DNA of 64,000 bases, taken from contig OW388297.1 of assembly GCA_936450465.1 (NCBI GenBank), positions 61,708,202 to 61,772,201 of the forward strand, in the 5' to 3' direction. The notes under the pieces are model-generated. The model made no database searches. It worked only from the letters and a program-made list of their open reading frames with translations, and was not told where the DNA came from. Positions within the stretch are counted from its first letter, which is position 1, and each line of letters starts with the position of its first letter. Shown piece after piece: positions 11,568-22,190 of the stretch. Both the position numbers and the translations under genes were made by a program. This DNA is from Gibbula magus (Eukaryota; Mollusca; Gastropoda; Trochida; Trochidae).

Positions 11568-13060
11568 CTAATACATAATAGAATTAAATCTTCCATTATC
11601 TAGAATCAACTGTGCATCCATGATGACGTACACGTAAGCCTCTAAGGGTCCAGCTGTTTCCGCTTCTTTGGTGATTTTGATTATCATTCCCGCACTATCA
11701 CCAATTCGCCTACCAGAACTATGTAATTCATTGTCATGAGTTGTCCTAAGATCAAGCCATAGAGCATACTTGTCTTTTCTGTATTTCCTAATATTAATAT
11801 AAGTAAGGCATAAATCTCTAACAACTAAACTACCGGGCAAAAGAAAGTACTCACCTCAGTTGATTTTATCATATGTATGATTTTCAATTGCAAATATCTC
11901 AAGTTTTCGATGTCATAATCCAAAACTGATAAGTACAGGTGTTTAGTTAGCAGTTAAAGAATACTTCTACATGTTTTTTATTTATTTTTTAAAAAATGAA
12001 ATTTTAAGTTTAATTTTGTTTTTAAATTATTGTTGATGCTACACAACTGTTCATCGACATATAAGACATATCCTATGTGAAAAAAAATAAATGTGCCTGA
12101 TTCTGCACACATTTTAAACAGGGCAGGGGTCATGTTGGTGAAAATTTCATTCTTAACCCTGTCTTCATTACAAAAAGATATTTGAACTAAAATTTAACCT
12201 CAGTCACCAACAAAGTCATTCAAACTACTGCAGATAAGTATTATTGTATCGTGGCATAGTCAAATACATCTGATTTCTTTTAAATATTGAATTAATCGAA
12301 ATAAACTTAGGTGAAAACTTTCTTTTGTCCGGTAGTTTATATTAGTTACCGGATGACGTTTTATACTGGGAAGTTTTTTAATTTCATCCCATCAATTAAG
12401 TTTACGCATATTTTGGCTGTACAGCTGATTCGTCACTCCTACAATTGTCATTTGTACCATCTCATTTTTAGGATTGTAAAACGTTTCAGTTATTCTATCA
12501 AACCCGGGGGTGTGTTCTTTGAATAATATCAAAACTCCTTTCACCGACTTAGCCGGTACAGTCATACTAATAGTCCATGCTGTATCACTTTTATCCTTAG
12601 GTATCATATCATATCGAAGTATACGATCGTAGTATATTGGAAAGGAACTATCATAAATTGAACTAATTTCACGGGCTCATTCTGGCTCAGTAACTTTTTC
12701 AAATTCCAGCGCAATATTCCGAATTTCATACTTCGTATTTGATGCTCCTATAATTACACTCTTATAGTCATTAAACGTTTACTCATATACCAATTTATCT
12801 TTTAAGCCAGCTTTATAGAAAGGCATGTGAGTCTCTAACAATTCAAAATCTAGAGGAATAAAAAACAATTTCCTAGGTCATCCGCCATTTCTTTGTCATC
12901 TACAATGGAAGCATCACCGAGTGCAGATCCCATCCGCAATTTGGTGACGTTTTGGTTTTCAATTGTGTCAATACCTTGGTAATATAAACTATCTCCTTCT
13001 TGAGTAGTTCTCCAAAGATCCGTGTATGTGTAATATATATAATATATATATCGCTATCAT
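11568..13060 (-). pseudogene. Probable major-capsid-like (hexon) protein gene, broken
   Basis: Minus-strand pieces read in order: 12900-13109 (with VKISGNEVLSIDDSDIYI), a stretch near 12830-12990 (NVTKLRMGSALGDASIVDD), then LETHMPFYKAGL, then 12392-12607 (TAWTISMTVPAKSVKGVLIL and YNPKNEMVQMTIVGVTNQLY), and 11568-11840 (KYALWLDLRTTHDNELHSSG and VIMDAQL). Together they would make a protein of roughly 480-500 residues, with at least three in-frame stops or frameshifts. I recognise the pieces as a protein recurrent in invertebrate Polinton/adintovirus-type elements. The capsid (double jelly-roll) assignment is an inference from its size, conservation and element context. It is transcribed divergently from the plus-strand gene at 13120. 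Confidence 0.55.
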
Positions 13061-13119
13061 CGATAGACAATACCTCATTACCACTTATCTTAACAGTTGT
13101 TTTCTTCACAATTATTTAT

Positions 13120-14152
13120 CATTCTAGGTTTTTTATAAATGAAAGAGGGAAGCTAAGACTAATAAATCATCCCGACGTGGATTTATTTTACAAAAGAGGT
13201 GAGAATGAAGGCAAACCTCTCCCTCTAAAAAGTTTACAAGCAAAATTAGGTGTAGGTGGCATTCGTGATGACTTAGGGTTTCCAGATAATAAAAGTAGAC
13301 AAAAAACAAAACTTCCAGAAAGGACTCAGAGAGAACTTCAGAGCTCAAGGGCACAATTAGACGAAGCAGAAACTTCCTTCAGCGAACAGCCGATACAAGC
13401 CAAGAATGAAGCTATAAATGCGATAGACAAAACCATACAAACTATAAATGACCCACACGTACTGAGGGAATAGGACTTAGCATAAGAGAGATTAGGGAAC
13501 TTGATCAGGCTATGAAAACTCAAAGAGGGGAACTAATTAATAACTTATCCAAACTAACACAACAAGATAGACGAATCGAACACGAAAAAAACGAAATTAA
13601 CCCAAGCAGAAGATCAAAGACAAATTGAACTCGTTGAAGGAAGAATGAGTGATATGGAACTCGAGAGATCGGCGCGTTTAGAAGCAGCAGGAACAAATAA
13701 AGGAGTCCGACGTTCACAAATTCAACGTATAAAACCAACTATTAGGCAGATGTTAAACGAAGATGAATCCCTCGGTGAACGTCTTCGAACATTATTTAGA
13801 GAACAGGGAATAACCATCGCTAGTATTATAACGGCGATAGGATTTATTATTTCAACATTGATGTCTCACTAACTGGAGGCTCCACAGATGCCACTGGAGG
13901 TGCCACTGGACCACAAACACCCAGTAAGAAACTAAGTTAATTTAAGGAGTGGTTACAATATATAAGTCAGGGTTTATCAAAATTAGCGTGGAAGGCTGCA
14001 GCTGCTTTACCGGGATAGTAGGAAGTATTCTATCGTGGCTTTTAACCTTCTTATCTAAAACAGCGACTTGGTTAAGTCAAAATATATGGGCAATAATGGT
14101 AGGTATTGGAGGTATAATAATTGTATTCATAAAATCTAGAATCGCCAGATAA
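13120..14152 (+). pseudogene. Conserved element protein: coiled coil plus C-terminal membrane region
   Basis: Three plus-strand frames in succession form one gene. 13120-13473 contains LRLINHPDVDLFYKRGEN; the next piece (about 13474-13630) contains SIREIRELDQAMKTQRGEL, a coiled-coil-like stretch; 13645-13872 ends with FREQGITIASIITAIGFIIS, a hydrophobic segment. After a stop, 13949-14152 encodes two further hydrophobic stretches (GIVGSILSWLLTFLS and IWAIMVGIGGIIIVFI) and a basic end. I recognise this as a family found repeatedly in invertebrate Polinton-type elements; its function is unknown to me. A virion membrane-associated or spike-like part is possible but unproven. Its end meets the end of the convergent minus-strand gene (14136-15531). 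Confidence 0.6.
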
Positions 14153-15531
14153 TTACTAAGCGAACTGCTATCCCACCGAGTATGATTAAATTTTTAGTAT
14201 TAACATGCTGTTGATTAACATTTCTTAGAGGAGAGCCAGAATGTTTAAGGGTATAGCTCGAATGTTTATTAAGTGGCTTTGATTTAACAATAGTATTTAT
14301 AGTTGGAGGCTTATTGATTTCAACATTCGTACCCAAACTCCTATCAGAACTTGCGATGATAATCTTATTATTATAACCCTTAACTTAGTCTACCTTTAGT
14401 TTCATATCACTAGGGGACATATATAAGCCTATCGTAAAAACATAATCTACCTTTGAACTGGCAGATTGTAATACATCTTGATATCTTTTTATAGAAGCAG
14501 GAATATCTACTGGTCTAGAAATAGCATCCTCTACATTGGCAATGAACTGTTTCTCAGCATCGAATGAGGTTCCAATATCTTTGATATTTGTTCTAGTTTG
14601 TGCTTGATCAACTAGTAAGGCCCAGACATATGTACTTATAGAATCATTCAATCTTTGAACCCCAGGCTTAGTGAATCAATGTGATATATCCAGAACAAAG
14701 GATTGCCAATGCTGGTGAATTCGTTGTATTTTTATAACTTGACGTTTATAAGGATATATGTATTCGTGTTTAATATGCTTACTTAATCCTCCGTACTTTA
14801 TAGCATACGCATCCCTTATATTACATTTTAATTTAGGTTTTGGTTGTGGTGAAAAGGACCATTTAGAAGGTGAATAAACGTCAGAAATGTACGAGCTATG
14901 ATTAGGATCATGATCTAAACCTATGCTGTGCACAAATATATGACCCATTCCATTATTCTTTCCACGTGTACGCCAATTGGCTGTCATTGAAACACCAAAT
15001 TCATTACAGATATGTTCGTATACTCTGACATTGTATGGATTATTGTTGGCATCCCATGCTTTATCTTGAGGTAATGGTACTTCCATCATGCTCAAAATAC
15101 GCCTAACTTGATAGTACACATGAAATATAAATATTGCCTTAGTTAGCCCTCTTTTTGAAGAAAGATGATCTTTATAGGATCTATAACACCTTGACGTAGC
15201 ACACCACAAAGCGAAATGCAGTTGATTTTGCCAAAATTGCATGGGGTTATCCTTCCATTTTTCTATTTCAGCTTCATTAGAAATAGTAACCTCATAGTTT
15301 TCGAATATATCGGAGAATTAAGCAGTAAAATTAGAGCCCTTAGAATCTACCCATATCGATTGAGTTGGAAGGTTTTTTTTCTTTTTTAGAACTAGTAAAT
15401 TCGGTTTTATAATTATGATGATGTGAAATGTAGTCATAACTACGTTGAATTACTTTTCCACCTGGGATATAAGAATCATATACAGCACCAGCTGTATATT
15501 TTGCCTTATCGTTATACTTGTAGGCTATCAT
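14136..15531 (-). pseudogene. Conserved element structural-type protein, broken
   Basis: A minus-strand gene of about 465 codons starting at 15531 (MIAYKYNDKAKYTAGAVYDS). A one-base frameshift occurs in the A-rich run near 15370, followed by in-frame stops near 15320, 14673 and 14386. Conserved blocks include MQFWQNQLHFALWCATS (from 15242), FHVYYQVRRILSMMEVPLPQ, MGHIFVHSIGLDHD, and STYVWALLVDQAQTRTNI with ANVEDAISRPVDIPASIKRY (14385-14651). The C-terminal part (14136-14336) ends in a short hydrophobic stretch NLIILGGIAVRLVII. I recognise the blocks as belonging to another widespread Polinton-associated protein; a structural role is inferred from its place between the two capsid-like genes. 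Confidence 0.6.
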
Positions 15532-15567
15532 TTTTAATTATTTAAGATTATATGTTTTAATAATAAA

Positions 15568-16245
15568 ATGTCTTCAGAAATGTATTTAACTATTCCCAAC
15601 TTTGAGAATGGGCAAACGTTCAAACTTAGTAGAGCTATAAACAATACTAATGGAGAGATGACAGTAGGATTATGCGAAATTTTATACTATCCTAATTGGT
15701 ATAATATAAGTGCAAGTGAGGGGACTAATAAGTTTATTTTGTCGGGGGGAATAATTGATACTATTGCGGATGGTTATTATAATGTTTGTATGCTAAACGA
15801 TTTCTTTAAAGAGTACGGTTATAAAGTATCCATAAATACGGCTAATGGAAAATTAATACTTAAAAAGTTTGGAGATGGATATGCAGAAATTACCTTGTCA
15901 ACATCAGTAGGTAAAACTTTAGGGTTTGATTCTCCGACAAATATTGTGGGCATTCATAGTGCAAACTCTTTACCTAAATTGGTAAAATACAAAGAACTTT
16001 GCGTTCATTTAGATTGTATTAGCATTAGCGATAATATTTTCAAAGGAAGACCTTCAACTATATTGAGAATTATTACCGTGGAAAATGAAACTTTAAACAG
16101 TTGAAAATACGTATCATTTACTAATCTTCAGTATAAAAGACTTAGGCTCGGACAAATACCTAACTTGACAATCTCAATATTAGACACAGAAAACCAACCA
16201 ATAAATATGGGTTACATGACTCTAACATTGCATTTCTTGGGTTGA
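15568..16245 (+). pseudogene. Putative minor capsid-like protein, premature stop
   Basis: Starts at ATG 15568, 36 bases from the divergent minus-strand gene at 15531, so the two probably share a promoter region. Conserved features are GEMTVGLCEILYYPNWYNIS near the N-terminus, AEITLSTSVGKTLGF in the middle, and LCVHLDCISISDN with STILRIITVENE towards the end. A TGA at 16102-16104 interrupts the frame after 178 codons. The same frame then continues (RLGQIPNLTISILDTENQ) to a natural end at about 16245 with HFLG-stop, giving about 225 codons. The strand-rich pattern and family memory suggest a single jelly-roll minor capsid or penton-type protein of Polinton-like elements; this role is inference. 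Confidence 0.55.
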
Positions 16246-16340
16246 ATAACCCAATTTCTTGGGTTGAATAACCCAATTTCTTGGGTTGAATAACCCAATT
16301 TCTTGGGCTGAATAACCCAGTTTCGTGGGTTGAATAACTG
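16230..16340. repeat. 22-bp tandem repeat with hairpin in each unit
   Basis: About five copies of a 22-bp unit (tttcttgggttgaataaccc plus aa). Each contains the short palindrome GGGTT-ga-ATAACCC. The first copy contains the last codons and stop of the preceding gene (TTTCTTGGGTTGA). The fourth and fifth copies carry changes (gggctg; tttcgtggg). It may be a duplicated terminator hairpin, iterons, or simple repeat expansion. Confidence 0.9.
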
Positions 16341-16370
16341 AATTAAGAGAATAAATAGCTAATAATAAAG

Positions 16371-17300
16371 TTGACAGAAACAAGCGGGCCGCGCAAAACA
16401 ATTGACAGATGTTTGAATACAGCTATAGCAGATTTAGGCAATGTTGAGGAATTTGATTTGCCTGGAGAAGTAGGTAAAACATATGCCCTTCAGTTAACTA
16501 ATTTTGGAGTTTACAAACGAAAAGAAGTTGGTACAGGAGGTTCTATAGATATTTTTAATGGTGATGGTGTTGAGAATAAAACTTATGGGTTTTTATTTAA
16601 AAGCGGTAATTATAATAAGAAGGAACTAAGGGATATCCCTGAGACTTTAGGGGAATTAAACGATATTGATGTTACAGCTCTCAAGACGTTAGCTGAACCA
16701 AAAAAGGTAATACAATATTACACAAATAATCCCAAAAAACTTATATATATCGTAGAACCGAAATGGGAAATAGATATTTATTTAAACCCCAGGAATACTA
16801 GGATTGGAAGACAGCACATCCTCAATAAAATTAAATCAATTAAAACAGTGGAATTTCGTTAGTATCTTATTCACCAAACCAAAAGAGAGGCATACAAGTT
16901 GTTAATTATGATGGGTATGGTTTAGCTAGAAATAGAGACCTTGCTGATAATGTTCCAGTTTTTCTATCAATTTTTTAAGAATTTGCTCAAAAGGATTACG
17001 GTGAATATATTTACATAGATATGCTTTTAGGGGCTGTACCCGATGATTTTGTGACAATATTACCCGGATTGAACAAATTTTTGGTAATCTTTTAAAAAAG
17101 ACCTTTTTATATTTGTATAACACCCGATAACTCATAATTTAGATGGTGAGGTTACAGTTCAACGGCCTACTGGGAGTAGAATCAAAGTCAATAAGATACC
17201 TATGCATAATACTGCAGTTTTTAAAATATTAATGTGTTCTTCTCAACCAATTTCGAAAGACTATTTACGTACCTTTAAGAATTAGTTCCTAATATAAATA
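16371..17300 (+). pseudogene. Unrecognised element gene, broken
   Basis: A 163-residue frame (16371-16862) contains NVEEFDLPGEVGKTYALQLT, KNKTYGF-like aromatic stretches and WEIDIYLNPRNTRIG. It lacks an in-frame ATG near its beginning, so its start is lost or lies in another frame. Coding-like sequence continues at 16863-16970 (SYSPNQKRGIQVVNYDGYG) and 16971-17100 (EYIYIDMLLGAVPDDFVTIL) with stops or shifts between, then fades before 17300. No motif allows a function. It lies between the minor-capsid-like gene and the small hydrophobic gene at 17349, in the same direction as both, so it may have been part of one transcription unit. Confidence 0.5.
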
Positions 17301-17348
17301 TTTGTTCTGTATTAGAAAAAAGATGTAGATAAATTTCGCTTGACTAGA

Positions 17349-17819
17349 ATGAGCGAGATGAAAGATGAGATTATTAAAGAATACGATTTTCACAAGAAGC
17401 TTAAAGACAAATATAACAAAATAGCTAATGTGACTGAGGTTTTAGACATCTCTATGGTTACAGCTAGCGCCGGGTTAGGCGATGCTGGAATTGGTGTATT
17501 GTCTACCATTGTAATGACTCCGGTAGCTATTGGTTTGGAAGCTGCCGCAAGTGTCAGCTGCATTATGGGAATAACATTAAAAGTAATTTCACGAAAGTTG
17601 AGGGCTAACTATAAGAAATACCAACAAATACGTCTTTTAGCAGACTCTAAGATAATAAATATTTCCAATCTCATTTCCAATATTTTGGACGATGGAACAA
17701 TTAGGAGTGAGGAATTTACCTCTATTTCTTCAGAGATATCCGAATATTACGAGTTGAAAAACAACATCAAGGAACCAACAGTCTCCAAAGAAAGCATATT
17801 GCAAATGTTTAGACGCTAA
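17349..17819 (+). CDS. Conserved hydrophobic element protein, apparently intact
   Basis: ATG at 17349 (MSEMKDEIIKEYDFHKKLKD) gives 156 residues ending at TAA 17817-17819. The N-terminal third is charged and helical. Residues about 35-75 form a glycine/alanine-rich hydrophobic region (SAGLGDAGIGVLSTIVMTP, then GLEAAASVSCIMGITL), which could span a membrane as one or two helices. The C-terminal half is helical and charged, with SNLISNILDDGTIRSEEFTS. I recognise this arrangement as a frequent unknown protein in invertebrate Polinton-type elements. It has no stop or frameshift, unlike most of its neighbours. It converges with the minus-strand gene at 17893. Confidence 0.7.
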   Translation: MSEMKDEIIKEYDFHKKLKDKYNKIANVTEVLDISMVTASAGLGDAGIGVLSTIVMTPVAIGLEAAASVSCIMGITLKVISRKLRANYKKYQQIRLLADSKIINISNLISNILDDGTIRSEEFTSISSEISEYYELKNNIKEPTVSKESILQMFRR

Positions 17820-17892
17820 ATCTTTTAAAATTATTCATATTCAAATTTGAATATGAATTTATATTTCTGGCTTCGGAGAAGAAATCTTTATT

Positions 17893-18384
17893 TTAGGAGA
17901 GTTCATCTTTAAACTCAGGTTTAGGATTACGCAAATAGGCTTCATATACATTAATTTTTAAATTGATAGTTTTAGGCCCCATAACAATGGAATCTACCTT
18001 TAATGCAGCATTCACAATAAACCTTCTGTTAACATAATCTATTAAATCATTATCAATAAATTTCACACCTTCATCAACAATAAATAATTTGGTATTATTA
18101 TGTATCTTCGCAAATAGTGTTTTGTGTAGTGTCTCAGGTTTAAAACCTCTACATATATTTTCTATGGCATCCTTTCTCAAAATATTAATCATCACACTAC
18201 CTAGACCACCATTTAATTGTTTATTCAATTCATCTTTTGCCTTTATAGATATTTCATTCATTTCTTTTATTCTAGCGTTTATTTGACATATTTCTTCCAT
18301 ATAATTATCTTTCAAATGGCTTTTAACCTGTTCTATAATGTCTTTGAAAGTATTACATAAATATTCTGGTAAAGTCAACATCAT
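17893..18384 (-). CDS. Unrecognised element protein with helical middle
   Basis: A 163-residue intact frame starting MMLTLPEYLCNTFKDIIEQV. Residues 20-60 are rich in E, K and I with heptad-like spacing (QINARIKEMNEISIKAKDEL), suggesting a coiled coil. The C-terminal half (LFIVDEGVKFIDNDLIDYV and KTINLKINVYEAYLRN) looks like mixed alpha/beta. No motif lets me assign a function. It is convergent with 17349-17819, 73 bases apart, and has the same orientation as the packaging ATPase, from which it is separated by the inserted 18.4-20.6 kb block. It may once have been next to the ATPase. Confidence 0.6.
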   Translation of the reverse strand: MMLTLPEYLCNTFKDIIEQVKSHLKDNYMEEICQINARIKEMNEISIKAKDELNKQLNGGLGSVMINILRKDAIENICRGFKPETLHKTLFAKIHNNTKLFIVDEGVKFIDNDLIDYVNRRFIVNAALKVDSIVMGPKTINLKINVYEAYLRNPKPEFKDELS

Positions 18385-18429
18385 TCTGTAACCCGCATAA
18401 TAGTCACTCTTAAAGGAGACCGAAATATA

Positions 18430-20560
18430 TTATTTTCTATTGAATTATTAACTGCAATTGGTTCATTAGACTATTTTGTGAAAAACGAGACCCCCCAAAA
18501 ATCCATATGTTGTTCCTATATTAAACTACAGCGACTTAAACTTTGCCGAAAACATCGTCTGCTTTTCAGTCACGAGCAACAAACCCAAAATGGGGCTGGG
18601 CTTGTGAGTTGGAAGATACGGGAAGTGACGTACATTAAGGGACGGGGTGTAAACATTCGCTTACTATTTACAATGGCAAACACTGGGGAATTGGTCAGTT
18701 AATCAGTTATATCTACTCTTTCAATAATCCAACATCGCTGTTCTGCTGTAAACTGATCGATTATTGTTAGTTTTCAAGTTACACTTTACAAATGTCCCAA
18801 AATATCAATTATACCCCACTTCCGGTCTCATTGCCATGCTAACGCCTCGGAGGCCCCACGATTCTTGAAATCAATAGGTGTATCAGCCAATGCCCTCGGA
18901 AAAGAGTGGGTACATCTAATACATATTATTGATATGAATAGTGAAAGACGGTGGGTTCATACATGTTCGTAGACATAGGATAAATCAATGCTAATGAGAT
19001 ATACGATGACAAAATGAAACCAAGATATGATAATATGAACGAAGTAAAGTTGAGACAACGAAATCAGATATTCGGTGTTGTTGTTATGTTTTGTTGCAGA
19101 ATGTTTGTGTATAAAATAAAATAACAAACGTGAGATTAGAAGACGCCGGCGAAGTAGGCCCTACGGTCAAAGCACATCACAACATCCTACTTTTTTAATG
19201 TTGTTAATCTACCGACAACCTAATTTACTAACAGTACATTACAACAATCAGAGAAACTCACCACATAATTTAAAACACCGCATCCCAATGTTACATTTTA
19301 AGATTAAGTTATCACTTATTAACACATTTAGAATCTAACAGATAATAAAATAATGTTTTCAATAAAATTTGCGGTTAATCAAATCAAATCAAATAAACAT
19401 CGTATTAAATTGACATTTCAGCAAAAGTGACAATTAATGTAAGAAGCTTACCTTATAAACGTATCAAAACGGACAATATGAATATCCAAATGCACATTAG
19501 ACACAAATTGTAAACCTATAAATCCATCAATGACAGCACTTGGAAACACAAGATGGTCAAATACTAACCCTCTTACAGCAAAAGTCTTATCGCAAATGGC
19601 AAGATAGAAAACCAAATAGTTATGATGATTTTACACTGAAATGAATTTCATTGGTACATTATTTAATCCAATGAGACAAAAGGCGTTCATGTTGTTACAA
19701 GAGAGGGACTGGACTGGCGCCAACTAATCACTGCTATAGACAGACAATTGCATAAGTATCACCTGCTTGTGATTACAGTTGTTTTGACACTGACCTATCT
19801 TGCCACGGTGGTCCGTGGCTTAATTGCCTTGTCTTTAGGATCAAAGCAAAAACACAGACCAGTAAAAATTTATCATAGAGTGAAAATATATTTTGATAGC
19901 GATAGATAGAGCAGTATAAGCAAAACTTCCTGTCTTGGCCATATGTAATGACAGCAGTCCCGCGGTTATTTGTTACAAACATATTGTAAATTAGCGCAAA
20001 ATGCATTCTAATCAAGCAGGATCCGGTCAGCGTAACCATATATCGCTAGTATATGAGCAGTTAAAAAGTTGCGAAAACGCTTTAAATTATGAATAGCGGC
20101 CATAGTGAGACTCCTCCACGTACGTCACAGCACGATACGGTTCAGTGACCACTCCCCACCCACTTTTATTCTGGTCGCCGGGGCTTAATTTGGCGTTTTT
20201 TTAAAAAGCTGTATATAAGTAATTTATGGGTCGATTTCAGAAATTTAAAATCAGGCAATTGTCAAATTGAAACCCCTTTTCAACGAATCCGAAAGTGACC
20301 ATATGTCATTTCATCTAACCTTTAATTTGAGAGGTAATATTCTTAACCGGAAAAAATAAACTAAGTATAGATATTAATAGTTTTAAAAGAATTTTCATCA
20401 TATTTGATATCCTTTGGCTTTGAAAAACTGATATTATAACTACTCATGTTTGATAATTTATTCATCTTTTATAAATAATATTCATCTTTTTAACATAGTT
20501 AATCTAAGATAATTTTAGCTGATCTTAAGCAATTTTAAGCAATTATCAAGGAAAGCTAAG
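18430..20560. other. Gene-free block interrupting the virus-like element
   Basis: About 2.1 kb with no coding signal, between two minus-strand element genes. Its right part contains a repeat shared with 62965-63190. Base composition and word usage differ from the surrounding element genes, so it is probably a later insertion of a non-autonomous repeat. I looked for terminal inverted repeats (for example gtgacgtac near 18625 and cgtacgtcac near 20115) but the match is too weak to define ends. Confidence 0.5.
20095..20335. repeat. Dispersed repeat, copy 1
   Basis: Shares about 220 bp with 62965-63190 in the same orientation. Both contain ttctggtcgccggggct, tatataagtaatttatgg, gatttcagaaatttaaaatc and accatatgtcatttcatct, with scattered substitutions between. 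Confidence 0.85.
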
Positions 20561-20730
20561 GTAAAAACAGCTAAACAAGTAATTTGATGTTTTTTGCTTG
20601 TGACAGCTTGTTGATATTGAGAGAGCTGATCAATAATCTCACTGCAGTATTAAATATTAATGTTATTGCAAAACTTTGTAAAAGTGGGGTGATTTGTGCA
20701 AAGTATGAGTTTGGCATATTTAGTTTCCAA

Positions 20731-21261
20731 TTACTGTTTTCGTACGATCTCTCTCTGCTCATTAGTTTCAATGACATGATTCTCACGTAAACAATCATCA
20801 AATGTGTCTCTATCTTTGCATTTAAATAAACATAACCATCTTATTTGTTCTCGAAAATCGGTCAAAATACTGTTGTACTTTTGGGATAAAATCCAGATAG
20901 AGTGGCCCGTATGTCTCCCAGAGAAAGTGAGTCTAGAAAGTTCAGCCTTTTTCCAAGTAAGGTCTTTTTCTGCACTGCAGTCATCGATAATAAATAGTGT
21001 GGCTTCGTTTTTAAATAAATCGTGAACAAACTTTAAAGTATCATTTAATTTATCCTTAGGAAGAACCTTGTAAACATTAGGATCGTTGCCTACCCAAAGC
21101 CTAGATCTATATGTGGTATTATCATTAATGGTAGGGCACAATATTACTATGTACTGAAAATGTTTATAATAGTAAGATTCAATTAAATCCAGTACAAAGG
21201 CTGTTTTTCCACTCCCACTACCGCATATAATAGCGCAATGAGGATCTTTTGGTAACTTCAT
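20731..21261 (-). CDS. A32-like DNA-packaging ATPase (FtsK/HerA), intact frame
   Basis: A 176-residue frame from ATG 21261 to TAA 20731. Walker A is CGSGSGKTAF (G14-T20) and Walker B is LFIIDD (L89-D94). A polar block SGRHTGHSIWILSQ (114-127) matches the sensor/Arg region of viral packaging ATPases of the A32/HerA type. These enzymes pump genomic DNA into preformed capsids in Polinton-related viruses and giant viruses. The frame is slightly short for the family, so the C-terminus may be clipped by the neighbouring insertion, but no internal stop is present. Its start is only 32 bases from the divergent plus-strand frame at 21294, implying a shared promoter region. It is the best-preserved hallmark gene of this element. 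Confidence 0.85.
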   Translation of the reverse strand: MKLPKDPHCAIICGSGSGKTAFVLDLIESYYYKHFQYIVILCPTINDNTTYRSRLWVGNDPNVYKVLPKDKLNDTLKFVHDLFKNEATLFIIDDCSAEKDLTWKKAELSRLTFSGRHTGHSIWILSQKYNSILTDFREQIRWLCLFKCKDRDTFDDCLRENHVIETNEQREIVRKQ

Positions 21262-21293
21262 TTTTATTTTAAAATGATAAGCTTTAAACTAAA

Positions 21294-21464
21294 ATGTTGG
21301 CACTTATAATACTTATATTTCTGATAGTGGAGCTCAAATTTCTGGGCATTGTATGCTCTCTTTTTTTTGTTATGTTACTCGGCATTTTAACAGCTACTAA
21401 AATACCTATACTGTGTATTTTATTTACTTTAAGCATTATTAATATATTATATAAAATGGATATA
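21294..21464 (+). pseudogene. Small membrane protein frame cut by a MITE
   Basis: From ATG 21294 a strongly hydrophobic stretch (MLALIILIFLIVELKFLGIV, then CSLFFVMLLGILTA) suggests one or two membrane helices. An internal in-frame ATG (21456) begins MDI, immediately followed by the MITE at 21465. On the far side of the MITE the frame resumes with NEILGAVDDEA. So the insertion hit either a fused protein or, more likely, codon 3 of the next gene overlapping the end of the membrane frame. The part after the MITE is listed under 22191-22694. Confidence 0.5.
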
Positions 21465-22190
21465 CAGTCAACTCGCGATAATCCGGCCTCCGATAATCCG
21501 AATCTCGCAGCGTCCGAACGGTAGCAAGCTGTTACCAAACTAATCTCTATATAAACTCATTAAATGTGGATTCATTAATCCGTTGCTTCCGTTTCCGAAT
21601 CCGAACGCTAATTAGCTGTAACGGATTAGTTAATTACAGCTATTTCTGTTTCATTAATCCGACGGTTCATCAAAGCGTTTGGCTAATCCCCTAGACAAGC
21701 GAGCACCACACTGATCGGTGAATCGGTAAACATCAATGACAGTGGATTGACAAGGGAGTTGAACGTGTCAGTAGTTTGTGATTGTAATAAATTGAGATGT
21801 CTCACTTTGTGGGTCGGGAGTTTGTGATTGTAATTAATTGAAATATCTCATTTTGTGTGATAGTTATAAATATAGAAACTTTGATCACTATGCGTGGGTC
21901 CTTCAAGCCATTTTTCAAGCAAATTCTTCAAACCTGAGTGAGTTAGTTCAATGTTTTGTACATGTACGTCTAGAAATGATTTTGTGCAATGATTATTTTA
22001 TTAATATATGTATCCCAGTTGTTATGTATGAAATAAAACTCATTTGATATTCTAAATACGTTGTCTTCTGTATGTAGATTCAAAGGGGAGTAACTCCATC
22101 TTGTTTGGTTCATTTCAGCAGTCTGAAAGTTTCACTATCTGAACGTTTTTGATGAAAAGCGGAAGTGTTCGGATTATCGAGGTCTGACTG
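21465..22190. mobile_element. Pogo/Tigger-type MITE
   Basis: 726 bp bounded by 5' CAGTCAACTCGCGATAATCCG-type and 3' CGGATTATCGAGGTCTGACTG-type ends, which pair as 21-bp inverted repeats with 17 matches. TA lies directly outside both ends (21463-21464 and 22191-22192), the usual target duplication of the Tc1/mariner superfamily. The CAGTC...GATAATCCG end sequence is typical of Tigger/pogo elements. No transposase frame is present. Internally, gtttgtgattgtaat and the adjacent ttgagatgtctcactttgtg segment are duplicated in diverged form (about 21772-21860). Confidence 0.85.

Noticed and set aside
16230..16340. CRISPR-like array
   Set aside because: Units abut with no unique spacers and the setting is a eukaryotic genome; it is a simple tandem repeat.
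20571..21025. Other frames overlapping the packaging ATPase
   Set aside because: They run across the ATPase gene in other frames and show no domain; the ATPase frame has Walker A and B motifs.
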